A DNA stretch of 64,000 bases from Jingweiarchaeum tengchongense (lineage in GTDB: Archaea > Nanobdellota > Nanobdellia > Jingweiarchaeales > Jingweiarchaeaceae), in assembly GCA_038874075.1 (NCBI GenBank), contig JAVZDD010000004.1:1-64000 (forward strand), written 5' to 3'. A program made the translations under genes and the position numbers. Positions 25,359-34,842 of the stretch are shown one piece after another. The notes beneath the pieces are model-generated. The model did not search any database. It was not told the origin of the DNA and worked only from the letters and a program-made list of their open reading frames with translations. Each line of letters opens with the position of its first letter. Position 1 is the stretch's first letter.

Positions 25359-26165
25359 ATGAAGTTTCGAGTTACATATGTACTAATTCTAGCAATGTTC
25401 ATTGTATATTTTCTTTCATTCACTTTGAAAACAAATGTTGAAAGTTTATATTTTAACCTCAATGAGTTTCTATCTGGAAGATATTACATCATAATTACTG
25501 CACTCTTTCTCCACCAAAATTTTTTTCATTTAATTTTGAATATATCACTTTTATATCTTTTTGGGACAACATGCGAAGAAATTTTAGGCATTAAAAAAAC
25601 AATTTTTACTTTTTTGTTCGTAGGTATAATAACTTTTTTTATAAGTGGATTAGTTTATGAAACAAATGCAAGATTTGTTGGGTGTTCTGGAGCTATTTTT
25701 GGAATTATGACATTGGTTTTATTCATAAAACCGATAAAATATACAGTAGATTTTCCTTTCAAACTCATTTTTCAAGAGGGGAGAGAAATAGAAATTGGAA
25801 TAAAAGAAGAAAAGTTCGACCTTAGCACAATTTGCTTGGATTATTTGATAATTACACTCATTGTTTTCACGATGATTATGCTGTATGGGATAATTCCAAT
25901 AAAAAATGTTGCACATTTTGGACATGTTGTTGGTGTCATTTTAGGTTCTGCTTTCGGCCTTATCTGGAATCCCAAATTAAAAGAATATGCAATGAGAGCA
26001 TCTACAATTTTATTTTATCTTCTCTTTATTTTCATAATTTTTTTCTTTGCACTCTATCTCATCACTTATTTTTTAGATATAAAACCAATTTATTCACCAA
26101 TAAACTCATTCCTATTTTCAACCATTAAATTTATTTCTGACTTTTTACAATCATTCTTTAAGTGA
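25359..26165 (+). CDS. Rhomboid intramembrane serine protease (with long loop)
   Basis: 268 residues, six to seven membrane helices. The HQNFFHLILNISLLYLFG segment has the rhomboid HxxxxHxxxN motif, GCSGAIFG has the catalytic Ser, and HFGHVVGVILG has the catalytic His. An inserted charged loop of about 40 residues (around 135-170) lies between the Ser and His helices, longer than in the second rhomboid of this window. It probably cleaves membrane-anchored surface proteins. A short gene begins 5 bp after its stop. Confidence 0.88.
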   Translation: MKFRVTYVLILAMFIVYFLSFTLKTNVESLYFNLNEFLSGRYYIIITALFLHQNFFHLILNISLLYLFGTTCEEILGIKKTIFTFLFVGIITFFISGLVYETNARFVGCSGAIFGIMTLVLFIKPIKYTVDFPFKLIFQEGREIEIGIKEEKFDLSTICLDYLIITLIVFTMIMLYGIIPIKNVAHFGHVVGVILGSAFGLIWNPKLKEYAMRASTILFYLLFIFIIFFFALYLITYFLDIKPIYSPINSFLFSTIKFISDFLQSFFK

Positions 26166-26170
26166 CAATA

Positions 26171-26476
26171 ATGAGTTTGAAGGCATTGAACCTAATCAAG
26201 AAATTAATCTTTGAGTCAGCGAAAGAAAATAATTTTCATTTAACTGTTGATTTTGAACGTTATTTGCTTGAATTTTTTAGAAGTAGGTTTTCACTAATTG
26301 GCTCAGTAAACTTTTGTGATGATCTGGAGAAAAAATTAAAGGAAATAAAAAAAGATCAACCTGAAATTTTGAAGAGAATGGTAAAAGAAGCAATGGAATT
26401 ATATCAAAGAAGGACACCACTTATCATAGTTAAAAAGAAAAAGAAGAGGGCGAAAGAAGCCGTAGAAATCATTTAA
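26171..26476 (+). CDS. Small basic helical protein, unrecognised
   Basis: 101 residues from ATG 26171 (the GTG at 26162 overlaps the rhomboid stop). Mostly helix, with LIFESAKENNFHLTVDFERYLLEFF and a very basic C-terminus (VKKKKKRAKEA) that may bind nucleic acid or membrane. It is co-transcribed with the rhomboid gene and converges on the large ATPase, overlapping its 3' end by 8 bp. Confidence 0.6.
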   Translation: MSLKALNLIKKLIFESAKENNFHLTVDFERYLLEFFRSRFSLIGSVNFCDDLEKKLKEIKKDQPEILKRMVKEAMELYQRRTPLIIVKKKKKRAKEAVEII

Positions 26477-29400
26477 TCTTTATCTTGTTTTCTATGTCTT
26501 CTAAATAATATTTTACAAGCTCAAGCATTCCATGTCTTAGTTTTTCAGCTGCAAGTTCCAAACTTATTTTCATCTCCGAAACATCTCTCCTATCTTTTAA
26601 TTCATCAATCTTTTCCTTCAGTTCTAATATTTTTTTTCTATAAATCTGAATCTCATCAATCTTTTTATTTGGAATCGAATGTGGTGAATGGAGTAAGGGT
26701 CGAAATTTTATGAAGTATGGGTTCGCATTATTATATTCTGGATTTTGTATCATACCAACCCCCGTCTTTAATTTTGGTATCATTTTAGCAAAGGCACCAC
26801 CATACTTTTCTTTTATCCTGTTTATATCCCCTTCGTAATTTGTCCTGAACTGAATTTCAGTTTCAACATTAGCTCTTATTACTGCTTTAAAATCAGTTAG
26901 AACTTGCGATGTAAGCAATAAACCGATTCCCCACTTTCTAAATTCCCTAACTGCTTTCTCGAGCATTAAGTATGCCTTTTTTCCACCATACTTTGGTAAT
27001 AAGCGATGCACTTCTTCAAGCACAATCAACAACTTTAATTTTTCACTTTCTTCTAGATCTGCTTCAAAAAATGAATTTAGAAATTTTTTTATAAATTCAT
27101 CAAAATCTTCATTATTGAGTTCATTCAAACAGAATACTGTAATCCCACCTTGCCAATATCTTTCCATCTCTATCTTTGTATCTGCGTCTATTCTTATGAT
27201 ATCTGTTGCAAAATTCATTGGTTCCTTTAAACCAAATTCTTTATAGAGTCTTAACATGCTTTGTTCATCACACTTTGAGATAAACCCAGTCCATTGTTGT
27301 GTTGGATCGAGCACGATTACAGGTATTTTTAATTTAAGTAGTTCTTCAGCAATTATCATCGCAGTTACTGACTTTCCTGAACCGGTTGAACCTGCAAGTA
27401 GCATATGTTTCATTAATTCATTTACATCGATGTATGCGTTCTCTTTTGTGTTCAAAATTTTACCTAAGTATATACCTTTTTTAGGAATTTTTGAAAAATC
27501 TACCTCAATCTTTTTTGGTTGGGCAATAAATTTTGTTTTCTCTATGAATTTTTTCTCAATTCCAAAGACGAACAATAAACTTGATAGAATTAAAATGAAT
27601 ATCACCAAAATACCAATCCACTCAAAGCTTCTCTTTAATTTTATTTCGTCAGATAGCTTATTTATGTAGTCAATTATGGCCAATATTATTTTATCCGCGG
27701 ACACATAGTCACCAAGTTCGATATACATGAGCGATTTATTTAAAAGAAATTCAATGTTTAACAAACTTGAATATAAGTTTGATTTCGGAAATAAATGAAG
27801 TTGGTCTATTTCTTCTCTTAAATTTTTTATTTTATCTTTAATTGTATCGATTCTCTCCATATAGAATGGGCTCCTCGAGTTAAATTTTAATGGTATAATA
27901 GAACCACCTTCATCATAATCAATGTACAATAGATAATCATACATTCCTTCTTCCAAGTTCAGATTCAATATTATTTCCAAATTTTTATCCAGTATTGAAA
28001 AATTTTTTGAATAATTCAGACTTTCTATTCTTACATTTAGATGATGGATTGGAAGTCCGCACACATTTTCTAATATTATCTTTATCTCATTTGATTTGTT
28101 TGAAGATATTAGGAAATTTGTCTTACTTATTTTCACACAATCTTTCTTGACAAATAAACTTGCACTTGCATTTATTTTTTGTTCATACATATAACTAGCT
28201 AATACTATAACCTCGTATACACCAGGATCAATTTGCATCGGAATTAATATTGCTCTATCTAAACTTAGAAAATCTTCCACAAATACTGTTTCATTTGTTT
28301 TCTCAAATACCTTTTCACCTTTTTTTATCTGATATTCTAAAAATACATTCGTTGCACCTTTTCCAAAATTTGTGATATTAACAATGAAATTTAGAAGACT
28401 CCCCACCCAAACAACATTATTCTTCAAATCAACAGAAATATTTAGGAAAGGTACTGCCCGATTTACAATCATTGTTGTATTTATTTTGTTACTGCTAACT
28501 GGATTGTTGGCTGAAACACCATTCGCCGTGACTGAAAAAGGATAATCTCCTATAATCGCATCTAATGGAATTACAAATCTAATTTGAAATGTTTCATTTG
28601 TATTCATTGTTATGTTTTTATAGATTGGATTTATCTGATACCATGAATTGTTTAGCCCACTTATTGATAAGTAAACATTACTTATATTACCATTATGCGC
28701 ACTTACGATTGCATTTGTATCATAGAAAGAAGCTTGCGTCAGTATTATTCTTGTTGGAAAATACAATGTCAATTGAGCTTGCGTAGGTTGGTATGGTTGT
28801 TGCGGTAAATCATTAACTACATAGATTAATGTTGGGATCTCATTCCAATGTTGCAATGAATCTTTCGCATAGTATTTCCATGCATAAACTTTTCCAATTG
28901 TCCAATTTCCAGCACCTATCTTATAGCTTACACTATATGGCTCACTTGCATCTAATGTGATTGTATAATTCGTCCAGACTCCAGAATAGTTTGAACTGAA
29001 AATTACTTCTGTTAAGTTGATTGAATCATTCCACACCACATTACAAAAAACATCTTCATTATAGTATGGATTTCTATTTGGTATTTGTGTGATATTTGAA
29101 TAAAATGGGGTATTTAAGTCTACCTTGAAATTAATTAAATTTGATGTTCCATTTAATATATCATCTTGACATATCACCCACAGTTTATACATTCCTTCTG
29201 ATAAATTCGTGATGTTTATTATTCTAAAAGAACCATTGTTGACGATCGAATCATATACAATTTCATCATTCAAACCATACCAACAACTTAAGTTTGTTTT
29301 ATAATTATCAATTGTTGTATAGTTTAGTATAACCCAATCTTTTCCGATAATCGTATTGTTCATCGGTTCTGTAATTAAAACTTCTGGATTTAAAATATCA

Positions 29401-29756
29401 ATAAGCAATTGATCACTCCAATTTGTTGAATTCCATTCATTCAATGTATTATTTACATAGACCATCGCCCTTATTTTGGTTGTTGAGTCTATTACCTTTG
29501 TTGAATTTGACCAACCTGGCGTTGTATTAAATAAAATTATACTATCATTGTAGATTGAGTTAGAATAGTTCCAAGAGACAATGAATGAACTTAGATTACA
29601 ACTTGCATTACTTTCATTCCAAAAAGCATATACTTTAACTTGATTTTCAGCTACTCTCTCAATGCTAAAGTTATACCAGTAAGGTATAGCAAAGCATGCC
29701 GATACAAATGGTAATAAAAGTACAAAGATAATCATGAACCTAAAATTTATTCTCAT
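26469..29756 (-). CDS. Giant membrane protein: extracellular beta-rich region fused to HerA-like ATPase
   Basis: 1095 residues. A signal peptide (about 1-22) precedes roughly 650 residues of Ig/CARDB-like beta domains rich in Asn-x-Ser/Thr. A helical stalk follows, then one membrane helix (about 712-735, WIGILVIFILILSSLLFVFG), a short strand pair, and a cytoplasmic HerA/DUF87 ATPase: Walker A GSTGSGKS (about 785), the DPTQQWTGF motif, Walker B LLIVLEEVHRLL (about 908) and an arginine-finger region REFRKWGIGLLLTSQ. HerA ATPases normally pump DNA as hexamers. Here the motor is tied to a surface receptor, which suggests DNA or protein translocation or contact sensing. Confidence 0.85.
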   Translation of the reverse strand: MRINFRFMIIFVLLLPFVSACFAIPYWYNFSIERVAENQVKVYAFWNESNASCNLSSFIVSWNYSNSIYNDSIILFNTTPGWSNSTKVIDSTTKIRAMVYVNNTLNEWNSTNWSDQLLIDILNPEVLITEPMNNTIIGKDWVILNYTTIDNYKTNLSCWYGLNDEIVYDSIVNNGSFRIINITNLSEGMYKLWVICQDDILNGTSNLINFKVDLNTPFYSNITQIPNRNPYYNEDVFCNVVWNDSINLTEVIFSSNYSGVWTNYTITLDASEPYSVSYKIGAGNWTIGKVYAWKYYAKDSLQHWNEIPTLIYVVNDLPQQPYQPTQAQLTLYFPTRIILTQASFYDTNAIVSAHNGNISNVYLSISGLNNSWYQINPIYKNITMNTNETFQIRFVIPLDAIIGDYPFSVTANGVSANNPVSSNKINTTMIVNRAVPFLNISVDLKNNVVWVGSLLNFIVNITNFGKGATNVFLEYQIKKGEKVFEKTNETVFVEDFLSLDRAILIPMQIDPGVYEVIVLASYMYEQKINASASLFVKKDCVKISKTNFLISSNKSNEIKIILENVCGLPIHHLNVRIESLNYSKNFSILDKNLEIILNLNLEEGMYDYLLYIDYDEGGSIIPLKFNSRSPFYMERIDTIKDKIKNLREEIDQLHLFPKSNLYSSLLNIEFLLNKSLMYIELGDYVSADKIILAIIDYINKLSDEIKLKRSFEWIGILVIFILILSSLLFVFGIEKKFIEKTKFIAQPKKIEVDFSKIPKKGIYLGKILNTKENAYIDVNELMKHMLLAGSTGSGKSVTAMIIAEELLKLKIPVIVLDPTQQWTGFISKCDEQSMLRLYKEFGLKEPMNFATDIIRIDADTKIEMERYWQGGITVFCLNELNNEDFDEFIKKFLNSFFEADLEESEKLKLLIVLEEVHRLLPKYGGKKAYLMLEKAVREFRKWGIGLLLTSQVLTDFKAVIRANVETEIQFRTNYEGDINRIKEKYGGAFAKMIPKLKTGVGMIQNPEYNNANPYFIKFRPLLHSPHSIPNKKIDEIQIYRKKILELKEKIDELKDRRDVSEMKISLELAAEKLRHGMLELVKYYLEDIENKIKIK

Positions 29757-29801
29757 TGTCTCTTAATAATATGAATTTGAATATTTTATATTTATTCAAA
29801 A

Positions 29802-29987
29802 TTACCTCATTCTGATAATTGTAATACTACATATTTTGTCAAATGGTATTAATACTGAAGATTCTGCTGCCAGTATGACATAGTCATCTTTTATTGTTTT
29901 TAGTATACCGTTATGGACAGCGCCATCCAACGTCCCAATTTTTACAACCGAATTTTCAAAATTTTTTAAATCTTCAATGAATCCCAT
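29802..29987 (-). CDS. Small Sm-like protein
   Basis: 61 residues. NSVVKIGTLDGAVHNGILKTI, DYVILAAESSVLIPFDKICSI is a five-strand pattern of the Sm/LSm fold, with the typical G after the first strands. The RNA-binding Sm motifs are too weak to call it a true LSm. It lies between DUF763 and the HerA-type gene on the same strand. It could be an RNA-binding or adaptor protein. Confidence 0.6.
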   Translation of the reverse strand: MGFIEDLKNFENSVVKIGTLDGAVHNGILKTIKDDYVILAAESSVLIPFDKICSITIIRMR

Positions 29988-30005
29988 TATTTTAAAATCA
30001 ATTTT

Positions 30006-31124
30006 TTAATTTATATCATTTATTAAGAAAGAATTCAATCTTTTTATTGCATCCAATTTCTCCCTTTTACCAATATTTGCCATTTTTATCGCATCTTCTA
30101 ATACTTCTATTGATTTATCGTATTGCTTTTTATTTATTTTATAAGGATATCCATCTTTTCCACCATGCGCAAAAGAATATTTAATGACACAGTCCTTCCA
30201 GCTTGCCTTAGCCCCATATATAAGATCAGAAATAAGCGCAAGCGCCCTAATTGTTTTTGGTCCAACTCCTTTGATCGCGATTAGTTCTTCATAATTTTTT
30301 GGCTGGATTTCATATACCTTTTTCAAAGTTTTAATTATCTCCTCACCTAAATCTTCTTTAATTATTTTATGTCTCATCGGCATTCTAAGTACTTCAACGT
30401 CATTCATGAATTCATTCAATAATTTTTGTCTACCTAACAAATACTTTTTTAAATGCAGTGGATTATCATTTACGAGATCAACACAGGCATTTCTGCACTC
30501 TTCACTTTCTTTCGCAGTCATATTTAAAACATTTGTTTTTTTAATGTCACAAACTACAGCTGCGTGTGGTTCTTCAATGAGATTTTTTAACCCTTCAGAT
30601 ATCCAATGATATCTCCTTGCATATTTGGTTTCAGTATCCATTCCTTGTTGGATGACTACCCATCCTCCATCTTCGCTTACGATGAAGCTGTGATGATATA
30701 ATTGGAAACCATCCTGTAATACAGCATTATCTACCTTAGCAACAATTCTACTTGTATATTTCAAATCTTCAATTTTTTTATCTGAAAAATTAAAAACCCC
30801 ACCTATTTTTTCAATTTCATTTGCTACTTCCCTTGAAGCTTTTCCCTTACCACCCAAAATAGCAATTCCCATCTCAGTTCCAATACCCTCTTTCAATGCC
30901 CCAGTTGTGACTGTAGTACAACCACTTGAATTCCAATCATATCCAGCCACACATGAAAGTGCTTGAAACCAGAAAGGATCAGCAATTCTTTTGAGGAATT
31001 CATTTTTTCCGTATTCAATCACAATTATTTCTACGATCTCCCTACAAAGTTTCACCATTCTATCGAACAACCACTTTGGGCACTTACCATCATGAAGAGG
31101 AAGTTCTGCAACGCCAGTTATCAT
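30006..31124 (-). CDS. DUF763 protein with helix-hairpin-helix
   Basis: 372 residues, full length for DUF763. Family blocks are the TGVAELPLHDGKCPKWLFDRM start, ADPFWFQALSCVAGYDWNSSG, LQDGFQLYHHSFIVSEDG and QQGMDTETKYARRYHW. A helix-hairpin-helix (LIAIKGVGPKTIRALALIS) lies near residue 285 and YSFAHGGKDGYPY near 325. The HhH and HxH/D-rich segments suggest a DNA-binding nuclease-like role, not proven from sequence. It sits just before the end-joining operon on the same strand. Confidence 0.85.
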   Translation of the reverse strand: MITGVAELPLHDGKCPKWLFDRMVKLCREIVEIIVIEYGKNEFLKRIADPFWFQALSCVAGYDWNSSGCTTVTTGALKEGIGTEMGIAILGGKGKASREVANEIEKIGGVFNFSDKKIEDLKYTSRIVAKVDNAVLQDGFQLYHHSFIVSEDGGWVVIQQGMDTETKYARRYHWISEGLKNLIEEPHAAVVCDIKKTNVLNMTAKESEECRNACVDLVNDNPLHLKKYLLGRQKLLNEFMNDVEVLRMPMRHKIIKEDLGEEIIKTLKKVYEIQPKNYEELIAIKGVGPKTIRALALISDLIYGAKASWKDCVIKYSFAHGGKDGYPYKINKKQYDKSIEVLEDAIKMANIGKREKLDAIKRLNSFLINDIN

Positions 31125-31184
31125 AATTTAAGAAGAAAATTTTTTTCTTATAAGCCATTTCAGCAAACTTCCAATTTTCCATTA

Positions 31185-31271
31185 CTAAGGATTTACCCAA
31201 AGCATATAAAGTAATATTAATGCCAACATTGCTAATATAATGATAATAACCGCATACTGTGCTTTGCTCAT
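31185..31271 (-). CDS. Possible 28-residue single-pass membrane peptide
   Basis: The minus-strand frame from ATG 31271 encodes MSKAQYAVIIIILAMLALIL followed by eight residues and TAG. That is one hydrophobic helix with a short polar N-terminus. An AT-rich TATA-like element is about 25 bp upstream. Such tiny membrane proteins are often missed, but this could be a chance ORF. Confidence 0.3.
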   Translation of the reverse strand: MSKAQYAVIIIILAMLALILLYMLWVNP

Positions 31272-31307
31272 TTTAAATCAGAATTCTTACAAATTAATTA
31301 ATTTTTC

Positions 31308-31721
31308 TTAAAATTTGAAATTAAATTTTTCTCTTGCAACATTCTCTAGTTTTATTATCTCACTTTTTTTAAAACCGATATAAACACCATTTTCTTTTCC
31401 ACCGACCCAAGTTCTTGTTTTTTCGTTTTCTCCCAAGATCAAATTTAAAAATTTATGGAGAACAACAATACTTTCATCATTCAATTTAATTTTTAATCCA
31501 TTTTTTATCCCATGTATACTTAAAAATTTTCCGTTATTCACAATGTGATTCAATGATTCATGCTCTATATCCAAATGTGTCACTCTCGCTAATGAAAAGC
31601 CCTTGACATGAATGTAAACAGAAGCCCCATCCAAGCTTACTTTTTTGTTTTCCTTCTCTATGTAAACTTTAGCTTTTTTTAAACTCAACTTACCAATACC
31701 AGGACCAGTCATTTTCTCCAC
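31308..31721 (-). CDS. Unrecognised protein, last gene of the end-joining operon
   Basis: 137 residues. GPGIGKLSLKKAKVYI at the N-terminus, beta-rich middle (SVYIHVKGFSLARVTHLDIE, HGIKNGLKIKLND), and a C-terminal TWVGGKENGVYIGFKKSE. No domain recognised. It overlaps the upstream glycosylase-like gene by 13 bp, so it is made together with it and with Ku and ligase, which makes a repair accessory role likely by association only. Confidence 0.65.
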   Translation of the reverse strand: MEKMTGPGIGKLSLKKAKVYIEKENKKVSLDGASVYIHVKGFSLARVTHLDIEHESLNHIVNNGKFLSIHGIKNGLKIKLNDESIVVLHKFLNLILGENEKTRTWVGGKENGVYIGFKKSEIIKLENVAREKFNFKF

Positions 31722-32398
31722 CTGCAGAAGTCAATCACTTTACATAAATTACATTTTCCCTTTCTACATAAATCCTTACCAATTTTCAATAAAGAAGTTT
31801 CAAGATCAATTGCATCATACCCAGGTAACCGATTTTTCTTCCATACTTCCTCAATTTCATCAAAACTACCTTCTTTGATAATCCCAAGATTTTTACCACT
31901 GATAATTGTAAACTTGCTTAACTCTAAATCTCTTATTTTCCAGACATATCTAAGTTCCCTTAGGAATATATTTATTGTAATATCACCTATCCCCTTCCCA
32001 AGCGCCTTTATTTTATTTTTCAAATCTTCTGTGTTTGATGCGCTTTCACGTATTTTGTTTATATCACTATCATAATTTTTAACCAAATTTTTCATTACTT
32101 CAAGTAATTTATCCGCTGTTTTGAAATCATATCTTGTGTAACTTCCTTCATCAAGGATTTTCACTAACCCATTCCAGCCCGTTTCTATGATCTTTTCTGG
32201 ACTTAATACTTTATATTTCTTAAAGCAGAAATAGGTCTTGATTGCAGATTTCTCGTTAATTGGTGCACCAAACAAAATACTTGCAAGAAACCACTTAAAA
32301 ATTTCATTCTTTTTTTCTAATTCTATACCTAATCTCTTTGAGTAACATGGGCCATACCAAGTTACAACTGATTGAATCAATTTCTTTATTTTTATCAT
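31709..32398 (-). CDS. HhH-GPD-like DNA glycosylase homologue with C-terminal Cys cluster
   Basis: 229 residues. The core GKGIGDITINIFLRELRYVW (about 135-155) is a helix-hairpin-helix of the endonuclease III superfamily. The end has C-x4-C-x2-C-x5-C (LCRKGKCNLCKVIDFCRW), close to the 4Fe-4S loop of Nth/MutY, which is C-x6-C-x2-C-x5-C. The usual catalytic Lys/Asp are not evident, so activity is uncertain. It overlaps its neighbours on both sides (4 and 13 bp) inside the Ku-ligase operon. Confidence 0.7.
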   Translation of the reverse strand: MIKIKKLIQSVVTWYGPCYSKRLGIELEKKNEIFKWFLASILFGAPINEKSAIKTYFCFKKYKVLSPEKIIETGWNGLVKILDEGSYTRYDFKTADKLLEVMKNLVKNYDSDINKIRESASNTEDLKNKIKALGKGIGDITINIFLRELRYVWKIRDLELSKFTIISGKNLGIIKEGSFDEIEEVWKKNRLPGYDAIDLETSLLKIGKDLCRKGKCNLCKVIDFCRWRK

Positions 32399-33066
32399 TT
32401 GTTTCCCTTATCAGATTCTTTAATCCATATTGCCCAGCACAACTCTATCTGTGAGATTCCAATCTTATTTGCAATCACTTCTATTTTTTTTATTAGATCA
32501 ATTTCATTATCCGATTTTATCTTGAATAATCTCTCAATCGAACGTTTGATTATTTTATCTGGCATTGAAGTATCAACACCAACTTGCATTCTCAAATATT
32601 GAAATGTAATCAAACCCACACCTTTGATCTTTCCAATTTCATCTTCTTCCCAATTCTCATAATTTGCTTTTTTAGCCCAGTATTTTAATGCACCAAAATC
32701 GCTCAAATTTTGTTCTTTTTTTATCCTTAATATTCTCTTACATATTTCAAGGCAAGCATTCCAGACCCTTTCATTTTTGATTAATTTTCTTAGTCTTTCA
32801 TCTTTGGCATTTAATTTGACAAAATCTTCAAGTGTCGAGATTTTTCTTGTTCTAACATAATCCTCATAAAATTTCTCAACTCTAGGAACGACAATTTTAA
32901 AATAATTTAAACCAATACTGTCTAAGCAGGCATCAATTATAATTAAAAGTGCGTTTCCATACCACCTTTTTCCAGAAAAACATAAGTTAGCATAGTACTT
33001 CGCTTCTTCTATTACATCAGAAAAATAGCTTTCATAGATTTTCTTCCAGTACACACTCTTTGGCAT
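32395..33066 (-). CDS. HhH-GPD-like protein in the Ku-ligase operon
   Basis: 223 residues, helical. IGKIKGVGLITFQYLRMQVGVDTSMPDKIIKR (split around residue 150) corresponds to the HhH plus the VDT[HS]-type aspartate motif of DNA glycosylases. The Lys of bifunctional Nth (in GVGRKTA) is absent, so a monofunctional glycosylase or a DNA-binding subunit is likelier. No Cys cluster. It overlaps the ligase gene by 35 bp upstream and the second HhH gene by 4 bp downstream. Confidence 0.7.
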   Translation of the reverse strand: MPKSVYWKKIYESYFSDVIEEAKYYANLCFSGKRWYGNALLIIIDACLDSIGLNYFKIVVPRVEKFYEDYVRTRKISTLEDFVKLNAKDERLRKLIKNERVWNACLEICKRILRIKKEQNLSDFGALKYWAKKANYENWEEDEIGKIKGVGLITFQYLRMQVGVDTSMPDKIIKRSIERLFKIKSDNEIDLIKKIEVIANKIGISQIELCWAIWIKESDKGNK

Positions 33067-34024
33067 CTTTATCCTCTCTTAGTCTGATAAAGCTTGGTGC
33101 TCTGAGCATAAGATCTTTCGTTATTTCCATGAATTTAACCTCACAAACAATTCTTGGTTGCACCCATTTAACAACGTATTTTTTTTCATAGTCTTGCCAA
33201 TTCTTTAATGTGTCCTTCACCGGACATTCAGCAGCAATTTCGTCAAGTTTATTTTTAATTTCTCTTAACTTTTCATCATCCCAACCAGTTCCGACTCGTC
33301 CAATATGAAACAATTTTCCTTTATGATAACAACCGAGTACAAGCGCACCAAAATATCCTTCCCTTTTTCCTTTACCTTCAGTATAACCAATTATTACTGC
33401 ATCAATTGTTTTTAGATTCTTTATCTTTAGCCAAAATTTTGATCTTTTTCCAATCAAATATGGTGAATCTTTCTTCTTCATCATAAGCCCTTCAAACCCG
33501 ATTTTCTTTATCTCTTCAAATAATTTCTTACAATTTATTCCATTAAATTCTTCAGATATTCTTATGAAAGGATTATCTTTCAAGACATTTCTTAAAATCT
33601 TTTTTCTTTCAATTAAAGGCTTATCAATTAATTCTTCACCATTTAAATAAAGGATATCGAAAACAACAAATGTGGCTGGTATTGTTTTTGAAAGTACATC
33701 AATCTTAATTTTGTCGTCTACATGTTCCCTCATTTGTAATGAATAAAAGTCTGGTTTACCTTCTTTGTTGTAAGTTACAATCTCACCATCCAATATCACT
33801 TGCCTTGCATTTATTGCATTTGGGAGTGCACTATATATTTCAGGATATTTATGTGTAAAATCAATCATTCTACGATTTAAAAATCTTATATGATTTCTAT
33901 CAGCATCAAAATAACATATCGTCCTAGTTCCATCCAATTTTATTTCACAAATCCAATCTTCATCATCAAATGCGCTTGAGGAATAAGCGAGCATTGGTTT
34001 TATGTCTTTTTCCATTAGATCCAT
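33032..34024 (-). CDS. LigD-type ATP-dependent DNA ligase (stand-alone)
   Basis: 330 residues: adenylation domain plus OB-fold, without polymerase or phosphoesterase domains. EIKLDGTR (about 27) holds the AMP-accepting lysine. LDGEIV, FVVFDILYLNGE, GFEGLMMKKKDSPY and FWLKIK are motifs III, IIIa, IV and V. The C-terminal FMEITKDLMLRAPSFIRLREDK is typical of LigD ligases (EV.F.E.T..G.LR.P.F). With Ku immediately upstream it should seal double-strand breaks by non-homologous end joining. Start is ATG 34024, or ATG 34015. Confidence 0.92.
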   Translation of the reverse strand: MDLMEKDIKPMLAYSSSAFDDEDWICEIKLDGTRTICYFDADRNHIRFLNRRMIDFTHKYPEIYSALPNAINARQVILDGEIVTYNKEGKPDFYSLQMREHVDDKIKIDVLSKTIPATFVVFDILYLNGEELIDKPLIERKKILRNVLKDNPFIRISEEFNGINCKKLFEEIKKIGFEGLMMKKKDSPYLIGKRSKFWLKIKNLKTIDAVIIGYTEGKGKREGYFGALVLGCYHKGKLFHIGRVGTGWDDEKLREIKNKLDEIAAECPVKDTLKNWQDYEKKYVVKWVQPRIVCEVKFMEITKDLMLRAPSFIRLREDKDAKECVLEENL

Positions 34025-34056
34025 AGTCTAAATTTAAAATTTAAAGAATTAATTTT

Positions 34057-34842
34057 TTACTTTTCTTCTTCACCTTCTTTCTCAATGCTTTCTTTTAGTG
34101 CTGAAATAAGTTCCTCAGCTTTTTCAACTCTTTCTTCTGCACTCACTTTGAACTCCTTACCTTCACTCTTTGCTTTTATTAATTCCTTCAACGCTTCGGT
34201 GTATTGGTCTTTAAATTTTGCTGGATTGAATTCTTGTTGTGTGAGCTTGTTAATCAACATCTTAGCAAGTTCTAGTTCTTCCTTACTTACAATAACAAGA
34301 TTTTCGAGTTCCTTCAATTTTTTTATGTCCTTAATTTCAGATAAGAAGAAGAGGATATGCATTATTAAACCATTTTGGAATGGTCTTAAACAAACAAGAT
34401 ATTCCTTATCTCTCATTACCACTTTTCCCACGGCTGCCTTATTTGTAATTCGAAGTGCTTCCACTAGTAATGAATAAGATTTTACTCCACCCTCGTCAGG
34501 TACAACATAATAACTTTTCTCAAAGAATATCGGATCTATTTGTGAAATATCAACAAATTGTTTTATATCGATTGTCTTTGTGCTTGGTAGTTTTATTTTG
34601 TTTAAATCTTCCTTTTCAATAACAATCCACTTATCTTTAGAAATCTTAAATCCCTTTTTTACATCCCGCCATGCAATTTCTTTTTCACACTTTGGGCACC
34701 AACGTTTGTATTCTAATGGCGTGTTACATTCACTACACAAATTATTAAATTCTATTTCCTTTGGCTTAGTTGCCACATAAATTTTTATTGGAATGTTGAC
34801 AAGCCCAAATGAAATCGATCCTTTCCAAATTGCGTGCACCAT
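34057..34842 (-). CDS. ku: Ku-family DNA end-binding protein
   Basis: 261 residues, the size of prokaryotic Ku. The start HAIWKGSISFGLVNIPIKIY is diagnostic, followed by a four-Cys zinc-ribbon-like segment CSECNTPLEYKRWCPKC near residue 37, DEGGVKSYSLLVEAL and MLINKLTQQEFNPAKFKDQY. Ku forms a ring on broken ends and recruits the LigD ligase encoded 32 bp downstream. It is the first gene of the five-gene minus-strand run. Ku is rare in archaea, so transfer from bacteria is plausible. Confidence 0.95.
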   Translation of the reverse strand: MVHAIWKGSISFGLVNIPIKIYVATKPKEIEFNNLCSECNTPLEYKRWCPKCEKEIAWRDVKKGFKISKDKWIVIEKEDLNKIKLPSTKTIDIKQFVDISQIDPIFFEKSYYVVPDEGGVKSYSLLVEALRITNKAAVGKVVMRDKEYLVCLRPFQNGLIMHILFFLSEIKDIKKLKELENLVIVSKEELELAKMLINKLTQQEFNPAKFKDQYTEALKELIKAKSEGKEFKVSAEERVEKAEELISALKESIEKEGEEEK

